A DNA stretch of 64,000 nt from Podocnemis expansa. Lineage: Eukaryota > Chordata > Testudines > Podocnemididae. The position numbers and the translations under genes were made by a program. Location: contig ML682038.1 of NCBI GenBank assembly GCA_007922195.1, positions 4,658,141-4,722,140 on the forward strand, written 5' to 3'. Shown here piece after piece: positions 33,168 to 43,537 of this stretch (position 1 is its first letter; the number at the start of each line of letters is the position of its first letter). A model generated the notes under the pieces. That model was given only the letters and a program-made list of their open reading frames with translations. It had not been told where the DNA came from and did no database searches.

Positions 33168-34037
33168 CATAGAATCATAGGGTTGGAAGGGACCCCACGA
33201 GGTCATCTAGTCCAACCCCCTGCCAAAAAAAGCAGGACCACTCCCATTAGATCATCCCACTCAGGGTTTTGTCCAGCTGGGACTTGAACACCTCCAGAGA
33301 TGGAGATTCCACCACCTCCCTAGGCAGCTTATTCCAATGCTTCACCACTCGCCTAGTAAGGAAGTTTTTCCTAATATCCAGCCTGGACCGCCCCAGCTGT
33401 AACTTGAAGCCATTGCTTCTCGTTCTGCCCTCTGTTACTACCGAGAACAGTCGAGCTCCCTCCTCCTTGGAGCAACCCTTCAAGTAGTTGAAGGTTGCTA
33501 TCAAATCCCCCCTCAGTCTTCTCTTCTGCAGGCTAAATAAGCCTAGTTCCTTCAGTCTTTCTTCATAGGGCTTGTGCTCCAGCCCTTTGATCATTTTGGT
33601 TGCCCTCCTCTGGACTCTCTCTAATTTGTCCATGTCCTTTTTGTAGTGGGGAGCCCAAAACTGGACACAGTATTCCAGGTGTGGCCTCACTAGTGCAGAA
33701 TAGAGGGGAATGATCACATCCCTTGATCTGCTGGCAACACTTCTTCTGATGCAGCCCAGTATGCCATTGGCCTTTTTGGCAGCAAGAGCACACTGCTGAC
33801 TCATATCCAGCTTCCCATCCACCATGACTCCCAGGTCCTTTTCTCCAGTGCTGCTATTTAGCTGATCACTCCCCAGCCTGTAGCAGTACATGGGGTTTTT
33901 TCGTCCCAAGTGCAGGATTTTACACTTATCCTTGTTGAACCTCATGAGATTCGTCTTGGCCCACTGCTCCAGTTTGTCTAGGTCTCCCTGAATCCTGTCT
34001 CTGCCCTCTAGGGTGTCTACCGTTCCCCCCAGTTTAA
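33168..34037 (-). mobile_element. CR1 LINE, 5'-truncated copy
   Basis: The 3' end carries ATCATAGAATCATAGGGTTGG and GGTCATCTAGTCCAACCCC. Similarity to the CR1 at 9910-13203 continues to about 34037 and then stops abruptly after the GGTVDT-coding region, so this copy keeps only the end of ORF2. Confidence 0.95.
33247..34035 (-). pseudogene. CR1 ORF2 C-terminal part, uninterrupted fragment
   Basis: The minus-strand frame is open from the truncation point to a TAA at 33247-33249, about 262 codons. It starts KLGGTVDT, just after where the FADD catalytic box would lie, and passes through [68 protein letters not shown] and [17 protein letters not shown]. This is the RT thumb and C-terminal region of CR1 ORF2. 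The absence of stops suggests a fairly recent insertion. It has no promoter or start and cannot be functional alone. Confidence 0.92.
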
Positions 34038-34120
34038 CTTAACACAGCTCTCCCCAAGTCCTCAAGTGGGAAAGCTGACCTTGTGCCAGACCTGCGTACT
34101 ATACTGGCCGCATTCTAATC

Positions 34121-34309
34121 CAGGGGTCTCAAACGCAAATCACCACGAGGGCCACATGAGGACTAGTATGTTAGCCTAAGGGCTGCACCACTGAAACCTT
34201 TTCATACAACAATATTGCAAATATTGGTAATGATAGTGTAGTTGTGGGCTGTAAGAAATAGCTTTAGGGGCCACATGTGGCCCATGAGCTGCGTGTTTTG
34301 AGACCCCTG
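34121..34309. mobile_element. hAT MITE, 189 bp, with 8-bp duplication
   Basis: The ends CAGGGGTCTCAAA and TTTGAGACCCCTG are perfect 13-base inverted repeats. TTCTAATC (34113-34120) and TTCTGATC (34310-34317) are an 8-bp duplication with one mismatch. Subterminal GGGCCACATGAGG/GGGCCACATGTGG repeats are visible. Confidence 0.93.
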
Positions 34310-34497
34310 TTCTGATCAATGGCTCATTTCCCATTGACTTCGATGCAAGCAGGATTGGAGCCTGCATTTCAAAGGCCAAGGATGTTGCGCACTAGTTGAT
34401 ATCAATTTAGAATAAACATTTATTATTTATTAATATTTTTATTTATTTTTTTCTTTCAACATAATATTTTTTTATTGATTCTTTGAACTGTGGTAAG

Positions 34498-34635
34498 ATG
34501 CCCTAGTTGCAGACCAGCCCCTGTTATCTTAAGCACCATACTCACACAAAACAAAAAATGGCTCCTGCCCGCCCCCCGAGGAGCTCACAAGCTAAGCAGA
34601 AAGCAAGATATGAGATGCCAGCAGCAGATCACAAG
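34498..34635 (+). repeat. L2/MIR-type fragment
   Basis: 'ccagcccctgttatcttaagcaccatactcacacaaaacaaa', 'tggctcctgccc' and 'gagctcacaagctaagcag' match the 5' portion of the L2/MIR-type remnant family of this window. Confidence 0.5.
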
Positions 34636-35849
34636 CAAGCAAGCTAACAGTGTTGATCAGTGTTACTATGAATATCTTCATTCCTAGCCAGTAAAACACT
34701 GCTTCCTTATTCCACATGGATTTGAACCTGAGGCAGCAAGTCCCTGTAAACTTAAATAAAACTCTCAAAGGCAAAGATCCTCACCTTTGCTCTGGCTCCT
34801 TTATGCTGAATTGACAAAAGGCATTGTAAAAGATCTGGTTCCAGCTGGAGGAAGAATCTCACCAGTACAGGCACTATGGAGGGCAGCCAGCTAAAAGGCT
34901 ACCTTTCAAGGAACCCCTTGCATTTCCAGTCATAGGATGATTGTTCCAGGAGCCAGACTGAGAGTGATAGGAACGTATCAGGAGTGTGCTGCAGAGATTC
35001 TAGGCACATTTTATTGTGGTTTGTAGGGAAGCCCCATGAAAGCTGCCATAAATTAAACAGGCCCTCAGGGCTGTCTCGGATAGGATAGGGCCCCAGAACA
35101 GCTGAGGAGCAGGAAGACACAAAGGCAACTCAAAGCCACAGTGGTCCTCTGTTTCACTGAGGCTGAAGCTGCACTGCCCTGCCCAAGGTATGTTAATTGC
35201 ACCTAATTATCTGTATCATTTCTGCTTTGTCTATGGGAAGATAAAATGTGATACTTTGCATTTTATAAAATGTGTCAAATTTGCAATGTTAAAATGATCT
35301 GCTATTAAAAATCTGTTATTCCACTTCTTCAGGATTTGGATGTATAGCATGGTGTGATTTCAAACCAATCTTTACCTATATAGTTTGTTGGAGTTGTGTT
35401 GCTTTTTTGTTATATAATCAGTTTTAACATGCTTAAATTAGCATTTACTACTTTTCTTCCCCACCCCACCCGAAAGGCAGCACCGGGACAAGAGGGTCTG
35501 TTCCAGGATCTTCTTTCCAGAGCTTACTAGCTGCTCTGCTGTTTTTGTCTTCTCTCCTGGCAAAGCGGGTAATGTGAAGAAGTGCCTGTTGATCCATTCT
35601 TTGTGTTTTTAATAGAAAATCCCATTTGGTCCTTTACAATGGGAAATTTTACATGAGTAGCTGTTCAGTCAAGTATTTGTCATTAAGTGGAAGCTTACAG
35701 TGTTTTCTCAGGAGCGGCATTCACTTTTTAATCTGGACAGCCTGTGTGAATGCACCTGTTGAATGGGCATTTAGCAAGTAGTTTATTTTTGTGCCCCATC
35801 ATACATGATGAGCCCTTTGAAATAGTTTGTTACTGTCAGATTGTGGGTT
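34636..35849. other. No gene recognised
   Basis: AT-rich DNA with no recognisable feature. Confidence 0.45.
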
Positions 35850-36340
35850 CTATGGAGTCAGTCCTAGAAGATAAAGTCAAAAACAGGTCTCAAAGGTCAA
35901 ATCGGTTGTAGAGTCAGGACCAGATCAAGGGCAATACTGAAAGGGCGGTTTGTGGAGAGACTGTAGATCAGAGTCTGTGGATGAGCCAAATCAGGATCAG
36001 TGTTGGAGTATGGATGCAAGCTAAAGGTTGAAGCTGATTGGAGTCCATCTGAGAGTCTGGGGTCAGGTGCAGGGCTATGAGTTGGGAGAAGAGCATGTAC
36101 CAGCCTGAAGGAAAGGCTTGGGCAGGAACAAGCAATCGATCAAGAGCAGGCTGGAAGCCTGGGGAATCTGTAATGCTGAGATGGCAGAATGGTTCCTTAG
36201 TGAGTTGCACAGGCTAACTTGTAGCTCTGGTGGAGTAAACAAAATATGTGTGTTTAAGGGTCATTTGACCGGGCTCTGATGAAGGACAGGCTGAAACAGC
36301 ATGCTGGGGGGCTGAGTCCAGCAGGCTTTACCATGGGGTG
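35850..36340. repeat. Unclassified purine-rich repetitive sequence
   Basis: Recurrent GAGTC, GGTCAG, CAGGANCAG and AGATCA-type motifs suggest a degenerate interspersed or tandem-derived repeat. I cannot name the family and see no terminal structures. Confidence 0.3.
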
Positions 36341-36974
36341 ACTCATGGCAGCTGAGTCAACAGACCTGGTCTGACCACAGATTTGTTTCATAATTACTGT
36401 GGCTGCCACTCTCTGCTCCTGGATCTGAGAATTCAACTGAGGGTTTGGGATTTCAATGGGCTTCCCATCTTGCAATAAAGGGTTTCCCATCCCACAGTAG
36501 AGCTACAAATAAATGAATGGAGAAGCCAGTGACTGACCTGCTATGCTGTGACAAATTTTCCTTGGTGTCATGTTTGTGGTGGTGGGGGGGTAAGCTGATT
36601 TTGCCTAACTTCAAACCCAGGTTTGATCCCAATGATTTTGGGTTTGTGTTTTTCTTGAGAGCAGAGGAGAAAGAAGTTGGGTGAGGGGCAAACAAAGTGG
36701 GAAATGGAGCCCAACATGAAATGCATATAGAGAGATTATTCCACACTGGGACTTGGAAGGAGAAATTCCAGTCTAGCCCACATCCTGCATAAGTGGCTTG
36801 TGTACTGGGTTCCCTGCATGGGACAGTGCGTGATACAATTGCATCCCCTCCTCTGGAAGGTGGAGAAGAAGTGGAACTACCTTGTGCCCTCAGCTACAGG
36901 CTCATGGATACAGTCAGTCCATGGCTTCTGCACCCTGGAGGAGGACAACCAGTTAAAGAACATGTCTTCTGTTT
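36341..36974. other. No gene recognised
   Basis: Short open frames on both strands (97 codons at most) lack any recognisable motif. Confidence 0.45.
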
Positions 36975-37095
36975 ATTTATTCATTTGTATTGTGGTTGTG
37001 CCTAAAGATCTCAATTGTGAACCATGGCCCCACTGTGCTAGGGAATACATAAAAATGGAGCAAGAAGACAGTCTCTGCCTCAAAGAATATATGTC
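36975..37095 (+). repeat. L2/MIR-type fragment
   Basis: 'ttgtattgtggttgtgcctaaag', 'ccccactgtgctagggaatacat' and 'gacagtctctgcctcaaagaat' are the standard blocks of this decayed retroposon type. Confidence 0.55.
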
Positions 37096-37440
37096 ACAGA
37101 ACCCATTCTCACTCCTGGACTCACTTTCCTCCTCTCTCCCTGCACACTGGGGTGCAGAGAGCCCCCAGGGAGCACAGCTCTTCGGCTCACAATGAAGGCT
37201 GAGTTGCCGCATTAAGTGCTTAATGCTTTTCACAATAATGTTAAAGACACTGGTAAATTTGAAAAGAGACTATAGCTGACTGGGAAATCCATGGTAATCC
37301 TTAGACCTCCTGAAAAATCCCTATAGAAATGCTGGTATCCCTAACATGATGTAAACTGATTGTACAGAGAAACGAGATGAATGGGCTTTTTTCCCTTTAA
37401 GTACTACATAACAAGTCACAGTACATGAAAACCTCTACTT

Positions 37441-37618
37441 CAGTGGTTCTCACCGAATGTGTTGGGACACATTATTATTTCACTACACAGCAGTAAGTGT
37501 CTTGCGGAGAGCTGGGGAAATGGCTGGATTTGGCCTGAAGGGTGTGGAATAGTGTATCCTGTAGAGTTGCAATATACTGCCAAGTGTGTCACGATTCACA
37601 AAAGGTTGAGAACCACTG
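37441..37618. mobile_element. hAT-type MITE, 178 bp
   Basis: The ends are CAGTGGTTCTCACCGAA and, read inward from the right, CAGTGGTTCTCAACCTTTTG. The flanking octamers (CTCTACTT, ATCTTCTG) do not match well, so any duplication has decayed. The interior (CACTACACAGCAGTAAGTG, GGAGAGCTGGGGAAATGGCTGG) recurs in reverse orientation in the element at 49073-49352. Confidence 0.8.
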
Positions 37619-37626
37619 ATCTTCTG

Positions 37627-38309
37627 AGTATCTACAGCAGGTCAATTGCTCTTCTGGTATTATAACATGTTCAGCAGAAGAGCTAAAAGAGAGAAAATTA
37701 TGAACCAGGTTTTTCTCCTCTCTTGAATGAGGAAATAAGCTGATTTACTGGTAGGAAGAAATATATGAGGGCAGTTTGCAAGTTGAAGATTATCCAACAT
37801 CTTGATGCAATACTTTTATAAATGGAGAATCTGCTAAACTAATTAGCGAAGATATTTTTTGATTAAATCAGGGATCAGTATTCATTATTTTCTCTCTCAG
37901 TACCTTATGCATCCTTGAAGACGTCCATTCATTTTTGATTCAACGTGTAAGAGCTTTTTTGTGTAAGAAATGTAAAAACAAACATCAACATCTCTTTTTT
38001 CCAGGGGTTATAATTAATCTTCCGAGTGAGCTACTGCTGTGACATGGGATAAAGATTAATGTTTATTTTGCAGTTTGTGTTTATTTTTGTGCTGGGAATA
38101 AAGGGAGATTGAATAGTCATATGTCAAACACGTGCCAGGATATAGTAATACATGCAATTGTCTCTTAATAAAACCTCTAATCTTTAATTCTAATTAAATT
38201 CCCAGATTTTAAATATAAGAGAACAAGGAGTTAGCATTATATAGCTAAGGTGACTCCCATGGTGAAGTATCTGAGCCTCCCAGTCTTTAATTTAATTTAT
38301 TTTTCTTTA
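37627..38309. other. No gene recognised
   Basis: Strongly AT-rich, with no features called. Confidence 0.45.
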
Positions 38310-38400
38310 CTGCACCCCATTTTACAGATGAAGAACTGCTGAAATGCAGAGAGACTAAGTATGTGTACATGAATAATGTATCCCCAGTAGCAGAGCCTGT
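38310..38400 (+). repeat. L2/MIR-type fragment
   Basis: CCCCATTTTACAGATGAAGA followed by 'gcagagagactaagt' is the well-known block of MIR/L2-type remnants. Confidence 0.5.
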
Positions 38401-38833
38401 GACTACCTCAATTAGAGAGAAGTACAGCAAGTACTCAGTGTGCTCCTCATTGTACCTGAGTGGTGGTAGGTTCCTCTCACTTGTCGATCAGCCAGGAAAA
38501 CTGAATGGATCTGGCTGATTGAAGAGGGTAAGCCAAATTGCCCATTTCAGACTAACACTTAGGGTGATAAAGGTGCCCCAAAGTGATGAAGATTCCACCT
38601 CAAGGAGACTGAGGAGGAAGAAGAACAATCACCCTCTCTATTCCTCTGCCTACAAAGGTAGAACTTTTAGTATGTGGGTTGGGAGTTTGTTCTGGTACCC
38701 TGCTCTCCCATGTTACTATCAATGAAAAACACCAAATTTCAATGAAATTCTCTGAAGTATTCAAGTTTATAAGACTCTGGTCCCCCCCAAAATATTAAAT
38801 AATAAGTACAGAAGAAGCTAAAAAATTACTTAC

Positions 38834-39147
38834 CGAACAGCTGAACTGGAATTAATATGCAAATTAAATTGTTTGAAAGCAGGATAAAATCAAGACTGTG
38901 GTTCTTTTCCCATTACAAAATGTAATTTGATTTCACCCTTCCCAGGGTATGAACCTAACAACTGCTCTGATTTGCTGTTACTGTATGACCTGATCCTATG
39001 TTTTACTCTACCTTGCATTTATTTTCATTCCATTCTGTAAGTTTCCCCATCTTCCAAGCATCTGATGAAGTGGGATTTTCTCCCACAAAAGCTCATACGA
39101 AAAATAAATGTTAGTCTTTAAGTGCCACACGACTCCTCAGTTTTTGG
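38834..39147 (+). mobile_element. Penelope-like element, 3' fragment
   Basis: Translation of the start gives TAELELICKLNCLKAG, a stop, then NQDCGSFPITKC, matching the C-terminus of the PLE protein encoded at 55258-56739. The untranslated tail (CTGCTCTGATTTGCTGTTACT, TGACCTGATCCTATGTTTTAC), the hairpin and the GTTAGTCTTTAAGTGCCACACGACTCC end follow in the same order. The copy is 5'-truncated, has an in-frame stop and ends without the ~34-base extension, directly before a T23 run. Confidence 0.92.
39062..39105 (+). ncRNA. Hammerhead-ribozyme-like motif in PLE 3' end (decayed)
   Basis: CTGATGA at 39062-39068 is followed by one extra A, a GTGGGA/TCCCAC stem (39070-39075 with 39081-39086) and AAAA where the hammerhead core needs GAAA, then GCTCATACGA. 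Hammerhead motifs are known from terminal repeats of Penelope-like elements. The missing G and the extra A make self-cleavage by this copy doubtful. Confidence 0.5.
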
Positions 39148-39149
39148 TG

Positions 39150-39172
39150 TTTTTTTTTTTTTTTTTTTTTTT
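39150..39172. repeat. Poly-T run (T23)
   Basis: A homopolymer directly after the PLE fragment. Confidence 0.95.
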
Positions 39173-39639
39173 ATACAGCACAGACATTACACACAGCTGT
39201 AATTATTGCCTAAGGGCAGCACTGTATTTATATGTAGCAGCCTTTATGTACCTACCTGGTAACCTGAGCTAACCAAAGCCAAAGGAAAAATTGTCACAAA
39301 GTCAAAGGAAAAAGCAAAAGAACAAGTAAAAAAGAGAAGGAAAAGGCAATATTTCACAAAATTAAAAAATAGCAGAATAAATGGCTACCCTGAGGAATTA
39401 AAAGCTGAGGCCACTGGAAAAGTTCCTGCTATTGTGCTGTCTATTGCTTGCTCCTGCTTTTTTAGTATGTCAATGTGAAGGTGATGGGCAAATAACAGTG
39501 AAATCTGCAAGTCAGACAAAGCACACATCCTAATGATAGCTTGCCTTGATGAGCCTAGAGTAAAAAGTGCTTAGGCTTCCAGCCCTATTAGCTCTGCTAG
39601 ATGGGAACAATTTCTATATTTTTCTATATTTTCATTTCT
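39173..39639. other. No gene recognised
   Basis: Nothing recognisable. Confidence 0.45.
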
Positions 39640-39722
39640 GTCCAGCAAATTGAGGAGTGGGCCTCTTATTCCTTGGGGCCCTAGGCAGACATCTGCTTCA
39701 CCTATCCCAAAAGCCGCCACTG
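39640..39722. mobile_element. hAT end fragment, same family as 8506-9831
   Basis: GGGGCCCTAGGCAGACATC, CTTCACCTATCCCAAAAGCCGCCACTG is the reverse complement of the left end of the element at 8506. Only one end is present, so the copy is truncated. Confidence 0.75.
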
Positions 39723-40437
39723 GGGGGGAGGGAGGTATAATTAGGTTGTTACTTTATCTTGAAAGGCTCTGAACGTCACTATTACATCGGGCAAATCTGT
39801 AGTTCCTCCAACTCCTTTTCTGCACTTGGTTCAAGTGTCCCCAGAATCAGTCAGGATGGTGCAGTCGCATTGTGTGGGTCTAATACTTATTTACCTACTC
39901 CTGTATAAGTAAAGGCCAATATCTATCTGTTCTGAAGTCCTCGCTGTGCTCTTCCTATGACTTATTTTCAAATGTAATGAATATAGGAGAACTGTTCCTG
40001 TTACTATCTTTAGATGTGATTGTTAGTTGTTGTTTTATTCTTAGACAGGATAAACCTCTTTTGTTTCATGTTTTGTTTGAACAGTCTTATTTGATATTTC
40101 TTATAAAAAGCAACTTTTGAGTTTTAAAAATGTTAACATATCTTGCACCACTGAGTTGTTTTCTCCTTTTGCATATGTATTTCTCAATGCCTTATCACTG
40201 TGATTGAGAGCCTATATTATGCAACTTAGATGATGCAGTGGTAGAAAGCTTTAAATACAAGATGGAGCAGACATCTGAAGAGCATGCTTCTATTGGTACT
40301 GAATCTCAGTATCAAAGGAGAACAAATGGGTGTGACTATTTCAAATACACAAGCCTCTGATTTTGAGAAAATCCAGACCAGGATGTTTTCTATCAAGCCT
40401 GTGACCCTTGCAGACACACTTCCAGGAGCTACTCTCT

Positions 40438-40469
<32 letters not shown>

Positions 40470-42169
40470 GTTTAGACACCATTGAACTTTCCTCTTTATC
40501 CTCTTATGAGAATATTTTCTAGCATGCTTCCCTGCTAGCTGTCTATTTACATTTGGAGAAGAGTCAACAACTGCAGTTCCACTGTGGCAGTTTTGCCTCA
40601 GATACCACCTTTGTGATTAGCTATAAGTATTCCTAGCTCCTAACATGTTTTCCCTTTCTCTTATGCCTAGAGGGATGGCACATCCTTACACACTAAAAAT
40701 GATCAAATAAGATTTTTGAACATGTGCAGAGCAATGCTGTTTACCTGAATGGAATGATACACAGAATTTATTCAGAGGAAGGAGGTGGAGCACAGAGGAA
40801 AGAAAACAGACAAAAATGACTGACTATCAGGCTTAGATCTTGATTGCCAAAGTTGAACCATTGCTAAAAGTTTGTGAAGAACACTACTGTAATTAGAAAA
40901 AGAAAATGTAAATAATGAGCTTAAAGAGGGTGGGGAAAACTTGGTAGAAGCAGGAAATATAAAACCAACATTGTAATTGGGCTTAGTATGTGGAACACTG
41001 GAGCCTCCAGAGAAAATTGGTGGCCTTCACTAAAACTGAGGCAATTTATTGTAATTTGATTGGACCAATGGATTTTAGGCCAGTCTGCATCACTAAAAGG
41101 AAAAAAAAATACTCTGTAAGGAACTTATTTTGATTTGAGGCATTTTGGAGGGCTATTTTAATTTAATTAATGAAAAATCATAAGTTAATTGCCTCCTGCT
41201 TTAATGTGAGGGTATTATGCATGCAGGCATATTTTATTTATATCTTGACTGTTTGATGTACACAATCAATTCAAAAAGGGATAATGAAGAAGTGTTCCGC
41301 CCTGTGTAGAATTGTAATTAGGGACTCTAGTGCAGCCTTTTTTTTTTTATTAATTGTGCTGTTCTGTAAACATGTTTGACATCATGCTGAGAAAAGCAAT
41401 TGTCAAATTTTGCGATTCTCCTCTTTTTTCTTCCATTTATTCAAAACTTGTATCCTATTAACCCTCTGTACATCAGAAACAGTCTAAATTTAAATGACAG
41501 ATATGCAATAGTCAAGAAGACACCAAGCAAAATCTCCTTTAGAAAGGCCCATGACTTAAATTCATACGTCTAGAATATAAATGTGATGGTTTGTGGGCTT
41601 GAGATAAGTCCATAAAAACATGCTGAGTTGTAATGAGGTTGCAGATCTTGGATCAGCAGCCAGCTTTACAGTATGTACTGAACAGAGAGATCAATGTAGC
41701 AATGAAAACAATAGTTCTTATACACAAGCCCAGGTCACATTCTGCCACAAGGGCAGGAGAGATCATGCTAATAAAATCTTGCTCTTCTCCGCTTGCTGTT
41801 TCATCAGTCATTTTACAGCATGGTTTACAACAACAAAATCTGTTTTCAGCATAGGAAAATATTACATGCAAACTGGAGTATCTCTCCCCATGCCTCATCA
41901 TCCACCAAATCGAAGTTACATCCACCTTTCAAATGGAAAAAGGTATCTTTCAGGGAATTGATTTGACTGTCTATTGCAGAGTTGCTTTATACTATCTTGC
42001 CAGCCCCTCCCATTTCTTCCCCTTTAAGTCTGGTATGTCATTTTGAATGTCTAATGGTTGTCTCATGTTAGAGATCACTCAAGAATAGCATGTCCCCACA
42101 GATACAAAGAGAATCCATATGAATGATTAAATTATTCTGTCAATCCGCACACACAGTAGTGGAATTTTT
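39723..42169. other. No gene recognised; CT microsatellite inside
   Basis: Apart from the (CT)n at 40432-40469 this 2.4-kb stretch shows only short chance frames. The largest (113 and 90 codons at 41620-41961, opposite strands) have no family motifs. Confidence 0.45.
40432..40469. repeat. (CT)n microsatellite
   Basis: Interrupted CT/CTTT run. Confidence 0.92.
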
Positions 42170-42296
42170 TCCCCTTTGCACAGATGGGGATTTGAGGCAG
42201 AGAGAAATTAAACAAGTAGACCAAGGCCTATGACAGAGATGGGAGTTACCTCAGGGCTCCTAAATCATAGGCCTAAGCCTTCACTACAGGACAATC
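42170..42296 (+). repeat. L2/MIR-type fragment
   Basis: 'cagatggggatttgaggcagagagaaattaaacaag', 'caaggcctatgacagagatggga' and 'gggctcctaaatcataggcctaagccttcactac' match the conserved blocks of these remnants. Confidence 0.6.
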
Positions 42297-43105
42297 CTTT
42301 CTTGTTCCCAGATAGCACGGGGTGGTGTCTGATTTGCTTATATGACAATCTTGACGAGTGAACAGCAAACTTTAGCAACTTGGGGGCTTTGGGGGCTCAT
42401 GGAAGCTTTGACTTTAATGAGAGAAAGGTTGGCCATTTTGTTTAGGCAAGGTGACAAAAGTCTGACCTAGAAGGCTTTTTCATGTGCTTGAAGTCATTTT
42501 CCTCCTCCTTCCATCCTTTTTCTTCTGCCAGTGTTTCTAATGCCTTATTTCTGCTCTTAACATCCCAGCCAAACCTTCTTTTCCCTACCTTTGACTGCCT
42601 TAATATGATTCTCATGGGAATAATTGATTTTTTTATTTTTCTGGTGCTTTTGAAAAATCAAACCAAAAACTGGTTCAGGTTAAATCAAAACTGAAGTTTT
42701 TGGTGATTTCCAGTGGTCAAAAATGTTGGGGTAACTTGTTTCAGGTTGAATGAAGTTTTGCATTCAGCCTAAAGCTGAACATTTCATTTCAGGCATTTTT
42801 AATCTTTCAAATACAAGCAAATGAAACAAAGGACTAGATTCACATCAGAATGGTGCCATTGCTGCCCTGTTCCTTCCAAATGCCCAGTGGTTCGGGCACT
42901 CACCTACAATTTGGGAGATGCATCTTAAAATCTGCCCTATGAATTAGGAACTTGGTCCAGATCTTCTCCCAAATGAGTACCTAACCATTGGACAGTAACC
43001 ACCTATTACAGGGTATTTTGTAGTTGGGGGGGGGTGTGTTTCAGTTTCTTCTGTTCAAGTTGTTCCATTTTGTATGGAATACTTGACTCATCACTGGAAC
43101 AGAGA
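42297..43105. other. No gene recognised; possible old SINE/tRNA-like block
   Basis: 42888-42935 ('cccagtggttcgggcactcacctacaatttgggaga') and 43590-43625 ('gagtgccctaaccattgggctatt') resemble a repeat with tRNA-like promoter blocks. Both pieces are too diverged to call. Confidence 0.3.
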
Positions 43106-43464
43106 GGCTATGTCTACACGAGAAGTTAGTTCAAATTTGTTAATGCGGAGTAATAAGTTGTAGTTTATTTCGAACTGAACTCGAACTTATTAGTTCAAAT
43201 TAGCAAAGTGGACTAATTAGATGTATGTTAAATCAAATTAGTTCACTTTGTTAATTGGAACTAACTGCCCTTAATTCAAACTGATTAAGTTTGAACTAAG
43301 GGTTAATCAGAGTCTATACTGTCCTTAGTTTGAACTAAGGATCAAACTAAGGGCTTAGTTAGAACTAACTGCCAGCTCTTACTAATTTGAACTAAGCTTT
43401 CATTAGTGTGAATTAAGGAATTCCTTAAGTCCCGCTAATGAAAGCCTAGTGTAGACAGAGGCTA
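43106..43464. mobile_element. MITE with GGCTATGTCTACAC end
   Basis: The left end is GGCTATGTCTACACG and the right side has ...CTAGTGTAGACAGAGGC. The interior is built of repeated TTAGTTCAAA/TTTGAACTAA palindromes. It is the same architectural class as the MITEs at 6120 and 46357. I did not resolve a target duplication. Confidence 0.65.
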
Positions 43465-43525
43465 AATTAGTTCTAATTAAGCCTCCTTAATTTGATGGTA
43501 ATTTGGGCACTTACCAGGTGTGTGT

Positions 43526-43537
43526 GGGGGGGGGGGG
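43526..43537. repeat. G12 homopolymer
   Basis: Twelve consecutive G after a GT run. Confidence 0.9.
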
